From Desulfovibrio sp. (GTDB taxonomy: Bacteria > Desulfobacterota > Desulfovibrionia > Desulfovibrionales > Desulfovibrionaceae): a stretch of DNA of 53,547 nt. The position numbers and the translations under genes are program-made. Positions 35,431-44,431 of this stretch are shown piece after piece; the first letter of the stretch is position 1, and each line of letters starts with the position of its first letter. The notes beneath the pieces were generated by a model. The model searched no databases. It was not told the origin of the DNA and worked only from the letters and a program-made list of their open reading frames with translations. The stretch lies in NCBI GenBank assembly GCA_016218665.1, contig JACRDI010000007.1, forward strand, positions 1-53,547. Direction: 5' to 3'.

Positions 35431-36057
35431 ATGCCCGCCACCCCGCCACGCGCCATGCAGGCCATGGACCTCGACGCCGGCCGCGACCAGGCCTTCATGG
35501 ACCAGGTGGCCCATGAGTCCGGCCAGGACCTCAAGAGCTGCTACCAGTGCGGCAACTGCACCGCCGGCTGCGCCTACTCCCACGACTACGACATCCCCGT
35601 GCACCAGGTGATGCGCCTGGTGCAGCTGGGCCTGAAGGACGCGGCCCTCTCCTGCCGGTCCATCTGGCTGTGCGCCACCTGCCAGGCCTGCACCACCCGC
35701 TGCCCCAACAACATCCAGGTGGCCACGGTCATGGACGTGCTGCGGCACATGGCCCGGCGCGCGGGCCACGCCCCGGAGCGCCTGGTCAAGACCTTCGCCG
35801 ACTCCTTCCTGGCCTCTGTGGCGCGCCACGGCCGCGTGTTCGAGGCCGGGCTGGCGGCCTGCTTCGCCCTCAAGAGCGGCAAGCCCATGCAGGACGCCGG
35901 GCTCGGTCCGGCCATGCTCTCCCGGGGCAAGCTGGCCTTTTTGCCCCACGAGCCGGGCGGCAGCGCCAAGGCCGAGGTGGCCGCCATATTCGAGCGCTTC
36001 GCCCAGGGCAGACACCGCGCGCCCGCCACGGGCACGAAAGCGGAGGATAAGGCATGA
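35431..36057 (+). CDS. hdrC: Heterodisulfide reductase subunit C-like protein
   Basis: The 208-aa iron-sulfur protein has two [4Fe-4S] motifs, CYQCGNCTAGCAYSHD (about residues 38-53) and CATCQACTTRCPNN (about 86-99), with the HdrC order and spacing. It carries electrons between HdrA and the HdrB active site. The last 80 residues are a helical extension. CAGGAGG precedes the ATG; the longer open frame upstream is non-coding. Its end overlaps hdrB by four bases, starting a seven-gene chain of overlapping genes. Confidence 0.9.
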   Translation: MPATPPRAMQAMDLDAGRDQAFMDQVAHESGQDLKSCYQCGNCTAGCAYSHDYDIPVHQVMRLVQLGLKDAALSCRSIWLCATCQACTTRCPNNIQVATVMDVLRHMARRAGHAPERLVKTFADSFLASVARHGRVFEAGLAACFALKSGKPMQDAGLGPAMLSRGKLAFLPHEPGGSAKAEVAAIFERFAQGRHRAPATGTKAEDKA

Positions 36058-37034
36058 GCCTGCGCCTGGGCTATTATCCCGGCTGCTCCCAGAGCGGGAC
36101 CGCCGCCGAATACGACATTTCCACACGGGCCTGCTGCAGGGCCCTGGGCATGGAGCTGGCCGACGTGCCGAACTGGACCTGCTGCGGATCGACGCCCGCG
36201 CACACGGTGGACCACCACCTGGCCGGAGCCCTGGCCGCGCGCAACCTGCTCCAGGCGGAAAAGGCCGGCTTGGAGCGCGTGGTCACGCCCTGCCCCAGCT
36301 GCCTCGCTGCCCTCAAGACGGCGGATTCGCACCTGGCGGATGAAGCATACAAGGCCGGCGTGGAGGCCCTGCTGGGCCGCCCGGCCCCCGGCCCGGTGGA
36401 CTGCCAGAGCACCCTGCAGGCGCTCTTCGAACACATCGGGCCCGAGGGCGTGAAGGCGCGCGTGAAGCGCCCGCTCACGGGGCTGCGCGTGGCCACCTAC
36501 TACGGCTGCATCCTGAACCGCCCGCCCGGGCTCATGGCCTTCGACGATCCCGAGAACCCGGTCGCCATGGACCGCCTGCTGGAGGCCTGCGGGGCCACGG
36601 TGGTGGACTTTCCCTTCAAGACCGAGTGCTGCGGCGCGGCCTTCGGCATGCCCCGGCTGGACGTCATGCAACGGCTCTCCGCGCGCATCCTGGACATGGC
36701 CGAAAGCGTGGGCGCGGACGTCATCGCCGTGGCCTGCCCCCTGTGCCAGATGAACCTGGACCTGCGGCGCGGGCAGGTGAACGCCGCCTCCGGACGGGAC
36801 ATCCGCCTGCCGGTGCCCTATTTCACACAGCTCATGGGCCTGGCCCTGGGCCTGCCCGAGGCCGAGCTCTGCCTGCCCAAGCTGGTGCTGCCCCTTGAGC
36901 CCGCCCTTGCGGCCGCACAACAGCGCGAAGCCGCCGGCAGGGCCGAGGCCCAGGCCAGGGCCGCGGCCAAGGCCGCCAAGAACGGCACACCCCGTTCAGA
37001 GCCAGTTTGCAAGGAGGACGCCCCATGCGCATAG
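36054..37034 (+). CDS. hdrB: Heterodisulfide reductase subunit B-like protein
   Basis: The 326-aa protein carries two CCG domains: WTCCGSTPAHT with TPCPSC, and TECCGAAFGMPR with ACPLCQMNLD. In HdrB these cysteines hold the noncubane iron-sulfur clusters that cleave a disulfide. Methanogens use CoM-S-S-CoB; the disulfide in sulfate reducers is not settled (DsrC is often proposed). The start (ATGA) overlaps the hdrC stop. The C-terminal 45 residues are Ala/Lys-rich and probably flexible. Confidence 0.93.
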   Translation: MSLRLGYYPGCSQSGTAAEYDISTRACCRALGMELADVPNWTCCGSTPAHTVDHHLAGALAARNLLQAEKAGLERVVTPCPSCLAALKTADSHLADEAYKAGVEALLGRPAPGPVDCQSTLQALFEHIGPEGVKARVKRPLTGLRVATYYGCILNRPPGLMAFDDPENPVAMDRLLEACGATVVDFPFKTECCGAAFGMPRLDVMQRLSARILDMAESVGADVIAVACPLCQMNLDLRRGQVNAASGRDIRLPVPYFTQLMGLALGLPEAELCLPKLVLPLEPALAAAQQREAAGRAEAQARAAAKAAKNGTPRSEPVCKEDAPCA

Positions 37035-39019
37035 GCGTCATGGTCTGCCACTGCGGCAACAACATCGCCGCCACGGTGGACTGCGAGGCGGTGGCCGCCG
37101 CCGCGAGAGAGTTCCCGGACGTGGTCTACGCCACGGACCACATGTACGCCTGCTCCGACCCCGGGCAGAAGACCATCGAGCAGACCATCCGCGACCTGAA
37201 GCTGGACGGCGTGGTGGTGGCCTCCTGCTCGCCCAGGATGCACGAGGTGACCTTCCGACGCGCGGTGGAGCGCGCGGGGCTGAACCGCTACATGTTCGAG
37301 ATGGCCAACATCCGCGAGCACGTGGCCTGGATCTCCCTTGACCGCAAGCGCAACACCCAGAAGGCCACGGACCTGGTGCGCATGGCCGTGGAAAAGCTGC
37401 GCGTGGACCGGCCGCTGACGCCCAAAAGCTTCGACGTGCAGAAGCGCGTGCTCATCGTGGGCGGCGGCGTGGCCGGCATACAGGCCGCGCTCGACTGCGC
37501 CGACGGCGGGCTGGAGGTGGTGCTGGTGGAGAAGAAGTCCTCCATCGGCGGCATCATGAGCAAGCTGGACAAGACCTTCCCCACCATCGACTGCTCCGTG
37601 TGCGTGCTGGGGCCCAAGATGGTGGACTGCGGGCAGAACCCGCGCATCACCCTGCACACGCTCTCCGAGGTGGAGGACATCTCCGGCTACGTGGGCAACT
37701 TCGAGGTCAAGATCCGCAAGCGCACCACCTATGTGGACTGGACCAAGTGCACCGGCTGCGGCGCCTGCCAGGAGAAATGCCCCAGCAAAAAGGTGCCCGA
37801 CGCCTTCAACGAGAACGTGAGCCTGACCACGGCCATCAACATCCCCTTCCCCCAGGCCATCCCCAAGCGCGCGGCCATCAACGCCGCCCACTGCATCCGC
37901 CTGACCAAGGGCAAGTGCGGCAACTGCCAGAAGGTGTGCCCCACCGGCGCCGTGGACTTCGAGATGACCGACGAGGTGGTGACCGAGAAGGTGGGCGCCA
38001 TCATCGCGGCCACGGGCATAGACCTCTTCGACCACACCAAGCTCGGCGAATACGGCGCGGGCCGCTACCCGGACGTGGTGACCTCGCTGGCCTACGAGCG
38101 CATGCTCTCGGCCTCCGGCCCGACCGCCGGGCACATCAAGAGGCCCAGCGACGGCAAGGAGCCCAAGACCGTGGCCTTCATCTCCTGCGTGGGCAGCCGC
38201 GACCGCAGCGTGGACCGGCCCTACTGCTCGGGCTTCTGCTGCATGTACACGGCCAAGCAGGCCATTTTGACGCGCGACCACATCCCGAACTCGCGCTCCT
38301 ACGTGTTCTACATGGACATCCGCGCCAACGGGAAGGGCTACGAGGAATTCGTGCGCCGCGCCCAGGAGGAATACGGCGTGGAGTACGTGCGCGGCCGCGT
38401 GGCCCACATCTACCCCAAAGACGGCCCGGACGGCGTGCAGATGGTCGTGCGCGGGGCGGACACGCTCCTGGGCCGGCAGGTGGAAATCGCCGCCGACCTG
38501 GTGGTGCTGGCGGTGGGGGCCGAGGCCTCGCACGGGGCCCCGGAGCTGGCCGAGAAGCTGCGCATCTCCTACGATCACTACGGCTTCTTCCTGGAAAGCC
38601 ACCCCAAGCTGCGCCCGGTTGAGACCAACACGGTGGGCGTGTTTTTGGCCGGGGCCTGCCAGGGACCGAAAGACATTCCGGCCAGCGTGGCCCAGGCCAG
38701 CGCGGCGGCCGGCAAAGTGCTGGCGCTGCTCTCCAAGGACAAGCTGGAAAGCGACCCGCAGATCGCCCTGGTCCAGGCCATCCGCTGCATCGGCTGCGGC
38801 AAGTGCGAGCGCACCTGCCCCTTCGGCGCCATCCGCATGCGCGAGCTGCGCGACGGCAGCAAGCGCGCCGAGGTGGTGGAGACCGTGTGCCAGGGCTGCG
38901 GCATCTGTTCCGTCACCTGTCCCGTGCGGGCCATCCAGCTCCAGCACTTCACCGACTCGCAACTGCTCGCGGAGGTCAACGCCCTATGCAAGACATGGGA
39001 CGAGACTATCGAATCATAG
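37025..39019 (+). CDS. hdrA: Heterodisulfide reductase subunit A-like, FAD and multi-cluster protein
   Basis: The 664-aa bifurcation subunit starts with MVCHCGNN and YACSDPGQ cysteines, then has the FAD-binding VLIVGGGVAGIQAALDCADGG (about 140-160) and DCSVCVLGPKMVDC. Ferredoxin motifs are CTGCGACQEKCP and CGNCQKVCP (about 240-310) and, at the end, CIGCGKCERTCPFGA and CQGCGICSVTCPVRA. HdrA's flavin is thought to split electron pairs between ferredoxin and the HdrBC branch. AAGGAGG precedes the chosen ATG. It overlaps hdrB by 10 bases and flxD by 34. Confidence 0.95.
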   Translation: MRIGVMVCHCGNNIAATVDCEAVAAAAREFPDVVYATDHMYACSDPGQKTIEQTIRDLKLDGVVVASCSPRMHEVTFRRAVERAGLNRYMFEMANIREHVAWISLDRKRNTQKATDLVRMAVEKLRVDRPLTPKSFDVQKRVLIVGGGVAGIQAALDCADGGLEVVLVEKKSSIGGIMSKLDKTFPTIDCSVCVLGPKMVDCGQNPRITLHTLSEVEDISGYVGNFEVKIRKRTTYVDWTKCTGCGACQEKCPSKKVPDAFNENVSLTTAINIPFPQAIPKRAAINAAHCIRLTKGKCGNCQKVCPTGAVDFEMTDEVVTEKVGAIIAATGIDLFDHTKLGEYGAGRYPDVVTSLAYERMLSASGPTAGHIKRPSDGKEPKTVAFISCVGSRDRSVDRPYCSGFCCMYTAKQAILTRDHIPNSRSYVFYMDIRANGKGYEEFVRRAQEEYGVEYVRGRVAHIYPKDGPDGVQMVVRGADTLLGRQVEIAADLVVLAVGAEASHGAPELAEKLRISYDHYGFFLESHPKLRPVETNTVGVFLAGACQGPKDIPASVAQASAAAGKVLALLSKDKLESDPQIALVQAIRCIGCGKCERTCPFGAIRMRELRDGSKRAEVVETVCQGCGICSVTCPVRAIQLQHFTDSQLLAEVNALCKTWDETIES

Positions 39020-39660
39020 GCTTTCTGTGCAACTGGTGCTCCTACGGCGGCGCGGACGCGGCCGGCGTGGCGCGCTTCAGCCAGCCCACGGACCTGCGCA
39101 TCATCCGCGTGCCCTGCTCGGGCCGCGTGGATCCCATGTTCGTGGCCAAGGCCCTGCTTTCGGGAGCCGACGGCGTGCTGGTCTCCGGCTGCCACCCGCG
39201 GGACTGCCACTACTCCGAGGGCAACTTCTACGCCCGCAGACGGCTGGAGATGCTGCGGCGCTTCCTGCCCATCATCGGCGTGGACGAGGGCCGCTTCGAG
39301 TACATCTGGGTCTCCGCGTCGGAGGGCTCGCGCTGGCGCGACATGGTCACCAGGTTCACGGAGAAGATCCACGAGTTGGGGCCCATGCCGCGCATGACCG
39401 AGCCCGCGCGCACCATGTGCGCCCTTGAAGGCATGCTCGGCCAGTCCCTGGCGCAGCCGGACATGGGGGGAACAGAGGGCGACCTCTCCCAGGCCCGGAT
39501 CCAGACCGTGCTCTCCGGCGAGCCCAAGCTGCCGGACTGGAGCAGGCCCGCCCAGGGGCAGGTGGAGCCCAGGGCCGACGCCATGCTCTCCGCCAGCGAC
39601 ATTGCGCGCCTGGGTGACGAGAACGGCGCCAACGGCAAGGAGGGCGGACATGGCCGCTGA
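38986..39660 (+). CDS. flxD: MvhD/FlxD-like electron-transfer subunit
   Basis: The 224-aa protein begins with the MvhD domain: IIGFLCNWCSYGGADAAG, IIRVPCSGRVDPMFV and VLVSGCHPRDCHYSEGNFYA contain the cysteines for its [2Fe-2S] centre. It links HdrA to its electron source, here the Flx proteins instead of hydrogenase. Residues 150-224 are an extension of unknown role. GGAGGT lies 8 bases before ATG 38986; ATG 38995 is an alternative. It starts within hdrA and overlaps flxC by 11 bases. Confidence 0.9.
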   Translation: MQDMGRDYRIIGFLCNWCSYGGADAAGVARFSQPTDLRIIRVPCSGRVDPMFVAKALLSGADGVLVSGCHPRDCHYSEGNFYARRRLEMLRRFLPIIGVDEGRFEYIWVSASEGSRWRDMVTRFTEKIHELGPMPRMTEPARTMCALEGMLGQSLAQPDMGGTEGDLSQARIQTVLSGEPKLPDWSRPAQGQVEPRADAMLSASDIARLGDENGANGKEGGHGR

Positions 39661-40624
39661 TGCCGACGACCGCGTCCTGCAGTTGCGCGCGGCGGTGAAG
39701 GCCGAGCTGGCGAACGTGGACTTCGTGCTGGGCTACGCCAAGGGCTTCGACCCCCTGCACGCCACGCCCGTCACCGTGCGCACCGAGGCCGACGCCGACA
39801 GGCTCATCTTCGACGCCACCTGCGTGCAGAACCTGGCCACCAGCCTCTACGGCCTCAATGGCAAGCGCATCGGCCTGGTGGTGAAGGGCTGCGACTCGCG
39901 CTCCCTCATCCAGCTCATGCAGGAGAAGCTCCTGGAGCGCTCCCAGCTGGTCATCTTCGGCCTGCCCTGCGACGGCGTGCTGGACCTGGCCAAGATCCGC
40001 GTGAAGGCGGACATCGCCGCCATCCACGGGGCGGAGATCAGCGGCGACGAGGTGCGCCTGCTCCTGCCCGAGGGGACCAAGACCCTGCCCAGGCGCGATG
40101 TGCTGGCCGACAAGTGCCTGCGCTGCCGCTATCCCAATCCGCTGGTGGCCGACCATCTCATCGGCCAGGAGCGGACGCCCCAGGGGGCCGAGGACACCTA
40201 CGCCGACCTGGACGGCTTCGAGAAGCTGTCGCCCCAGGAGCGCTTCGACTTCTGGAAACGCCAGATGAGCCGCTGCATCCGCTGTTACGCCTGCCGCAAC
40301 GCCTGCCCCTTGTGCGTGTGCAAGCACGTGTGCCTGGCCGACAGCCGCGACCCGCACTGGCTCTCGGCCGAGGCGACGTTGCAGGAGAAGTGGCTGTTCC
40401 AGGTCATGCACGCCCTGCACCTGGCCGGGCGCTGCACCGAATGCGGCGAATGCCAGCGCTCCTGTCCCATGGGCATCCCCATCCTGCTTTTGAAGCGCAA
40501 GATGAACCGGGAGCTCAAGGAAGTGTTCAACTACGAGGCCGGGGTGGACCCGGAGGCCGTGCCGCCGCTGCACACCTTCCTCATGGAGGAAGACAAGATC
40601 AAGGACCGGGGGCAGCTATGGTAG
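39650..40624 (+). CDS. flxC: FlxC-like iron-sulfur protein (FrhB-like plus 4Fe-4S domains)
   Basis: In this 324-aa protein residues 1-140 resemble the FrhB/FdhB-type fold (GLVVKGCDSRSLIQLMQEK, VIFGLPCDGVLDL). Cysteine groups follow: KCLRCRYPN, CIRCYACRNACPLCVCKHVC, and CTECGECQRSCPMGIP, enough for several [4Fe-4S] clusters. By position between flxD and flxB it fits FlxC of the FlxABCD-HdrABC complex. GGAGGG lies upstream of the ATG. It overlaps both neighbours. Letter assignment rests on gene order and similarity in kind, not on a search. Confidence 0.82.
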   Translation: MAADADDRVLQLRAAVKAELANVDFVLGYAKGFDPLHATPVTVRTEADADRLIFDATCVQNLATSLYGLNGKRIGLVVKGCDSRSLIQLMQEKLLERSQLVIFGLPCDGVLDLAKIRVKADIAAIHGAEISGDEVRLLLPEGTKTLPRRDVLADKCLRCRYPNPLVADHLIGQERTPQGAEDTYADLDGFEKLSPQERFDFWKRQMSRCIRCYACRNACPLCVCKHVCLADSRDPHWLSAEATLQEKWLFQVMHALHLAGRCTECGECQRSCPMGIPILLLKRKMNRELKEVFNYEAGVDPEAVPPLHTFLMEEDKIKDRGQLW

Positions 40625-41697
40625 CGCGTTTTCTGGCCAACAGCGCCCTGGCGGACACAGCCGCCGCCTGGGCCAGGGACTTCCGCCTGCTGGCGCCCGT
40701 GCGCGAGGGCCAGGCCGTGGTCTACCGCGCCTGGGCCAAGGACATGCATCCCTTCCTGGGCCGCCCGCCCACCTGCTCGGCCAAGGAGGCCCTGCTGCCC
40801 CAGACCGAGAACCTGCTGACCTACACCTACCGCAAGGACCAGGCCGACCTGACCCGCACCGAGGTCTTCGTGGCCGAGCCCCTGCCGCCGGAACCCACCC
40901 TGCTCCTGGGCGCGCGCCCCTGCGACGCGCGCGGCCGCAAGCTGCTTGACCGCGTGTTCCTGGAGCGCGGTGTTGAGGACCCCCTCTATGCGGCCAAGCG
41001 CAGAAACACCCTGTTCGTCACCGTGGCCTGCGAGCGCATGGAGAACACCTGCTTCTGCCACTGGACCGGCGGCGGACCGACCTCCGAGGAGGGCTCGGAC
41101 GTGCTGCTCTTCGCCGTGGGCGCGGACGGCGGCGGCTACGTGGCCAAGGCCCTGACGCCCGAGGGCGAGAGGCTGCTGGACAAGCTGCCCGAGGCCTCAC
41201 GCGCCGCCCAGGAAGAACTGGCCGCCAAGCTGGCCAGCCCGCCCTCCCAGGCGGTGCCCGGCCCGGCCCCGGACCTCTCGGCCGCGCCGGAGCGTTTCCT
41301 GAAGCTCTTCGGCAACATGGATTTCTGGATGGACGAGAGCGCCCGCTGCCTGTCCTGCGGGGTGTGCACGTACCTCTGCCCGGCCTGCTCCTGTTTCAAC
41401 ATCACCGACGAGAACAGCGGCATGAAGGGCAAGCGCCTGCGCACCTGGGACACCTGCATGAGCGCCCTGTACACCCTGGAAGGCAGCGGCCACAATCCGC
41501 GCGTGAGCAGGGCGCACCGCCTGCGCAACCGCGTGGGCCACAAGTTCTGCTACCACCCGCAGGAGTTCCCGAAAGACGCGGGCGCCCAGCCGGAGTTCTC
41601 CTGCACGGGCTGCGGCCGCTGCATCAAGTCCTGCCCGGTCTCGGTGGACATCCGCCGGGTCGTCCTCGACCTCATGGAAAAAGGTGACGCGTCGTGA
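40618..41697 (+). CDS. flxB: FlxB-like iron-sulfur protein
   Basis: The 359-aa protein ends in a two-cluster ferredoxin region: CLSCGVCTYLCPACSCFN (about 243-260) and CTGCGRCIKSCPVSVD (about 330-345). The N-terminal part has LLGARPCDARG and VACERMENTCFCHWTGGG, as in the beta subunits of sulfhydrogenase-like enzymes. It likely passes electrons between FlxA and FlxC/D. Its ATG lies seven bases inside flxC and its stop overlaps flxA by four bases. Confidence 0.85.
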   Translation: MVARFLANSALADTAAAWARDFRLLAPVREGQAVVYRAWAKDMHPFLGRPPTCSAKEALLPQTENLLTYTYRKDQADLTRTEVFVAEPLPPEPTLLLGARPCDARGRKLLDRVFLERGVEDPLYAAKRRNTLFVTVACERMENTCFCHWTGGGPTSEEGSDVLLFAVGADGGGYVAKALTPEGERLLDKLPEASRAAQEELAAKLASPPSQAVPGPAPDLSAAPERFLKLFGNMDFWMDESARCLSCGVCTYLCPACSCFNITDENSGMKGKRLRTWDTCMSALYTLEGSGHNPRVSRAHRLRNRVGHKFCYHPQEFPKDAGAQPEFSCTGCGRCIKSCPVSVDIRRVVLDLMEKGDAS

Positions 41698-42524
41698 GCC
41701 TGAACCCATACCTACCCAGCCTGGCCACCATCATCGAGACCTTCGACGAGACCCCGGACGTGAAGACCTTCCGGGTGGTGCTGAAGGACGAGGCGGCCAT
41801 GCGCGCCTTCCGCTTCGAGCCCGGCCAGGTGGCCCAGCTCTCGGTCTTCGGCACCGGGGAAAGCACCTTCGTCATCTGCTCGCCCCCCACCCGCATGGAC
41901 TTTCTCCAGTTCAGCGTCATGCGCGTGGGCGAGCTGACCCACCGCCTGCACACCTTGAAGGAGGGCGACCCCATCGGCCTGCGCGGGCCCCTGGGCAACC
42001 ACTTCGACTACGAGTCCATGAAGGGCAAGGACATCGTGTTCATCGGCGGCGGCCTTGGCCTGGCCCCCCTGCGCACCCTGCTGCTGTTCATGCTCGACAA
42101 CCGCGCCGACTACGGCAACATCACCCTCATCTACGGCGGCAGAACGCCGGAGCACCTGTGCTTCAAGGGCGAGCTGGCCGAGTGGGCGGCCCGGGGCGAC
42201 ATGCGCGTGGAACTCACCGTGGACAACCCGGACAAGAGCTGGAGCCACCGCGTGGGCGTGGTGCCGGCGGTGCTCACGGACCTCGCCGTGAGCCCGGAGA
42301 ACGCCGTGGCCGTCACCTGCGGCCCGCCCATCATGATCCGCTTCACCATCCAGGCACTGGAAAAACTCGGCTTCACCGACGAACAGATCGTGACCACCCT
42401 GGAACGGCGCATGAAGTGCGGCGTGGGCCTGTGCGGCCGCTGCAACATCGGCGGCAAGTTCGTGTGCGTGGACGGGCCAGTGTTCACCCAGGCCCAATTG
42501 AAGGAACTTCCCCAGGAATTCTAG
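41694..42524 (+). CDS. flxA: FlxA, FAD/NAD-binding oxidoreductase subunit
   Basis: The 276-aa protein is of the ferredoxin-NADP reductase/PyrK type: a flavin-binding barrel (FRFEPGQVAQLSVFG, ESTFVICSPPT), an NAD-binding GGGLGLAPLRTLL (about 117-130) and CGPPIMIRF, and a C-terminal cysteine group CGVGLCGRCNIGGKFVC for an iron-sulfur centre. It would oxidise NADH or reduce NAD+ for the complex. The GTG start overlaps the flxB stop (GTGA) and has AAGG upstream. It is the last of hdrCBA-flxDCBA. Confidence 0.92.
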   Translation: MSLNPYLPSLATIIETFDETPDVKTFRVVLKDEAAMRAFRFEPGQVAQLSVFGTGESTFVICSPPTRMDFLQFSVMRVGELTHRLHTLKEGDPIGLRGPLGNHFDYESMKGKDIVFIGGGLGLAPLRTLLLFMLDNRADYGNITLIYGGRTPEHLCFKGELAEWAARGDMRVELTVDNPDKSWSHRVGVVPAVLTDLAVSPENAVAVTCGPPIMIRFTIQALEKLGFTDEQIVTTLERRMKCGVGLCGRCNIGGKFVCVDGPVFTQAQLKELPQEF

Positions 42525-43299
42525 GGCCCTTCAGAAAAAATACGCGCCTTCTCGCGGAGGCAGTTGACATCCCGGCCGGAAGGCGTATCTGGGAATCATA
42601 GGCATCATCCTTCAACCAAATGATGGAGGGCACGCCAATGGACCAGTCTGACGCGTAGATGTCTGGGGAAGGTCTTTCCGCCCAAACCCCATCCGGTCGG
42701 CCCGTTCGCGGCCCGGCCAGGCCGCTCCGAAGAGGCGCAAGCGCACAAGGCAAGGCCCGTGGGAGCAGCCCAGAAAGACCAGGCGGAAGGCCACACAGTT
42801 CCTGACCAGTACACCAAGTCGCCCCCACGGAGCATCAGGGGGGCCGCCCGAGACAACCACCCTGGCGCCGCCGAAAACGAGCAGGCGCATCTGCACAGGC
42901 AGAGGTGGACACGTAGGCGAAGAGGCCAAGAACCCCGCTTGCGGAACGGAGAAAGGCGCACACAAAAGGCCAGGAGAAAGCCGCACAGTCGGTCTGGCAA
43001 GGCGAACACCGCCCACGCGCCCCCGCCGCAAGCGGACACAAAACGTGGAAAAGGCGTCAGAGGCGACGTCCCCCGCTACGAGGGGGCGCAGCACAAAAAA
43101 AGATCAGCAGCCATAAGGCCGCTCCGGGTGGAATCAAGGGCACCTGGGGCGGCCTTCCTTTTGTGCCCCTCCCTTTCGCCCTTCCTCAAGCCCGCCGTGC
43201 CCGGCCCTCCCCCACGCCGCCAATCCCCACGTTGACAATCAAGGCCAGAGGCGTAGGGAGATAAGACCCCCCTCACTTTCCAACGCGGAGGAACAAGCG
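42525..43299. other. 775-bp gene-free region with degenerate internal repeats
   Basis: No gene is supported on either strand; open frames on the minus strand are Arg/Cys/Leu-rich and lack good starts. It has a TTGACA-N16-TATCTG promoter-like pair (42564-42591), an imperfect inverted pair around 42540-42588, and two loosely similar 50-base blocks (about 42774 and 42963) containing CCAGG and CACACAG/GCACAG words. Near the end TTGACA (43233) with TAGGGA 16 bp later may drive the cytochrome gene. It could hold a small RNA or a decayed gene. Confidence 0.45.
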
Positions 43300-43854
43300 A
43301 TGAAAAGAAGGCTGCACGCACTCCTCGCCGCGGCCGGGCTGCTGGCCCTGCTGCTTCCCGCCGGCCTGCCGGCGGCGGACATGGGCACCATGATGGGCCA
43401 GGGAATGGGTATGGGCCAGGGAGTGGGCCAGGGAATGGGGATGATGCAGAACGCCGATGGCGCGCACCTGCTCATGCACATCACCAAGACCGACCCCTAC
43501 GTGAAATGGAACCTCATGCCCGGCACCACCAGGATGCGCCAGGGCCTGGAGCCCCACGGCGCCCTGCAGAACGTGTACGTGAACAAGCTGGCCATGAAGG
43601 CCTTCAAGGACAAGGCCGGATCGCTGCCCGACGGCGCCATCATCGTGAAGGAGAACTACACCCCGGACGGCAAGCTGGCCGCCGTGACGGTGATGAACAA
43701 GAAGAAGGGCTACAACCCCGAGGCCGGGGACTATCTGTGGCTCAAGTACACGCCGGACATGAAGATCCAGGCCCAGGGCAAGGCCGATCCCTGCATCAAG
43801 TGCCACGCCAAGGCCAAGGACAACGACTGGGTGGTGCTGGCTCCGCTGAAGTAG
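43300..43854 (+). CDS. Cytochrome P460-family c-type cytochrome, secreted
   Basis: The 184-aa protein has a signal peptide (KRRLHALLAAAGLLALLLPAG, cleavage likely near residue 26), then a 25-residue Met/Gly/Gln stretch with repeated MGQG/MGM words. The P460 domain follows: DPYVKWNLMPG, PHGALQNVYVN, LPDGAIIVKENY, VMNKKKGYNPEAGDYLWLKY, and the single heme site CIKCH near the C-terminus. It should be a periplasmic mono-heme protein; known relatives oxidise hydroxylamine or bind NO, but activity here is unknown. GGAGG precedes the ATG. The Met-rich part could bind copper or another soft metal. Confidence 0.87.
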   Translation: MKRRLHALLAAAGLLALLLPAGLPAADMGTMMGQGMGMGQGVGQGMGMMQNADGAHLLMHITKTDPYVKWNLMPGTTRMRQGLEPHGALQNVYVNKLAMKAFKDKAGSLPDGAIIVKENYTPDGKLAAVTVMNKKKGYNPEAGDYLWLKYTPDMKIQAQGKADPCIKCHAKAKDNDWVVLAPLK

Positions 43855-43866
43855 CGGGGGTGAGAA

Positions 43867-43923
43867 GCAAAACGGCCGCTCCAGGCGCTCATGGCGAGCG
43901 TCCGGGGCGGCCGTTGCTGTTTT
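43867..43923. terminator. Bidirectional terminator between the cytochrome and EF-hand genes
   Basis: AACGGCCGC (43871) and GCGGCCGTT (43907-43915) pair over an inner hairpin; T-rich tails lie outside on both strands (TGCTGTTTT and TTTTGCTT). Confidence 0.75.
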
Positions 43924-43941
43924 GCGCCAGCGCGCTGCGCG

Positions 43942-44412
43942 CTACTTGAAACGGAACAGCACGAACTCCGAGGGGGTGATGCGCCCGTCGCCGTCGGCGT
44001 CGGCCCGGGCGTAGGCCTCGCGGTGCTTGGTGTTCAGGTAGTTCTCGATGTCCTCGTGGCTCACGTAGCCGTCGCCGTTTTTGTCCAGCTCCTTCACGCT
44101 GATGCTGCCCATGCCCTCGAAGCCCTTGATGCCCGCGGCCTTGAGCTCCTCCTGGGTGATGATCCCGTCTCCGTCCCTGTCCACGTCCTTCACGGCGAAA
44201 GGCTTGGCCAGCTCCCTCTGCTGCTTGGCATAGGCCAGCACCTCGGCCAGGGTCACGCGGCCGTCGCCGTCCCGGTCCAGAAGGTGGAAGGCGGGCACGC
44301 CCTGGCTGGCGGGCACCTGCGCGTGGCCGGGCGCAAAGAGCAGCGCCGCGAGCAGAAGCGCCCCCGCGGGGGCCAGAAGGGCTGGGGAAACGGCGAAAAC
44401 GGTGCTGCGCAT
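43942..44412 (-). CDS. Secreted EF-hand calcium-binding protein
   Basis: The 156-aa protein has an N-terminal signal peptide (ALLAPAGALLLAALLFAPGHA) followed by four canonical EF-hand loops, DRDGDGRVTLAE, DRDGDGIITQEE, DKNGDGYVSHED and DADGDGRITPSE. It should be exported and bind about four Ca2+. AAGGAG precedes the ATG. It is the last gene of the nupC-nitroreductase-EF-hand run (19-bp gap), ahead of a shared terminator. Its function beyond calcium binding is unknown. Confidence 0.9.
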   Translation of the reverse strand: MRSTVFAVSPALLAPAGALLLAALLFAPGHAQVPASQGVPAFHLLDRDGDGRVTLAEVLAYAKQQRELAKPFAVKDVDRDGDGIITQEELKAAGIKGFEGMGSISVKELDKNGDGYVSHEDIENYLNTKHREAYARADADGDGRITPSEFVLFRFK

Positions 44413-44431
44413 GGGGTCTCCTTCTCTGGGG

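Noticed and set aside
42605..43094. Two overlapping minus-strand open frames of 144 and 160 codons in the gap after flxA
   Set aside because: Arg/Cys/Leu/Pro-rich composition typical of antisense GC-rich DNA, no ribosome site, no recognisable domain.
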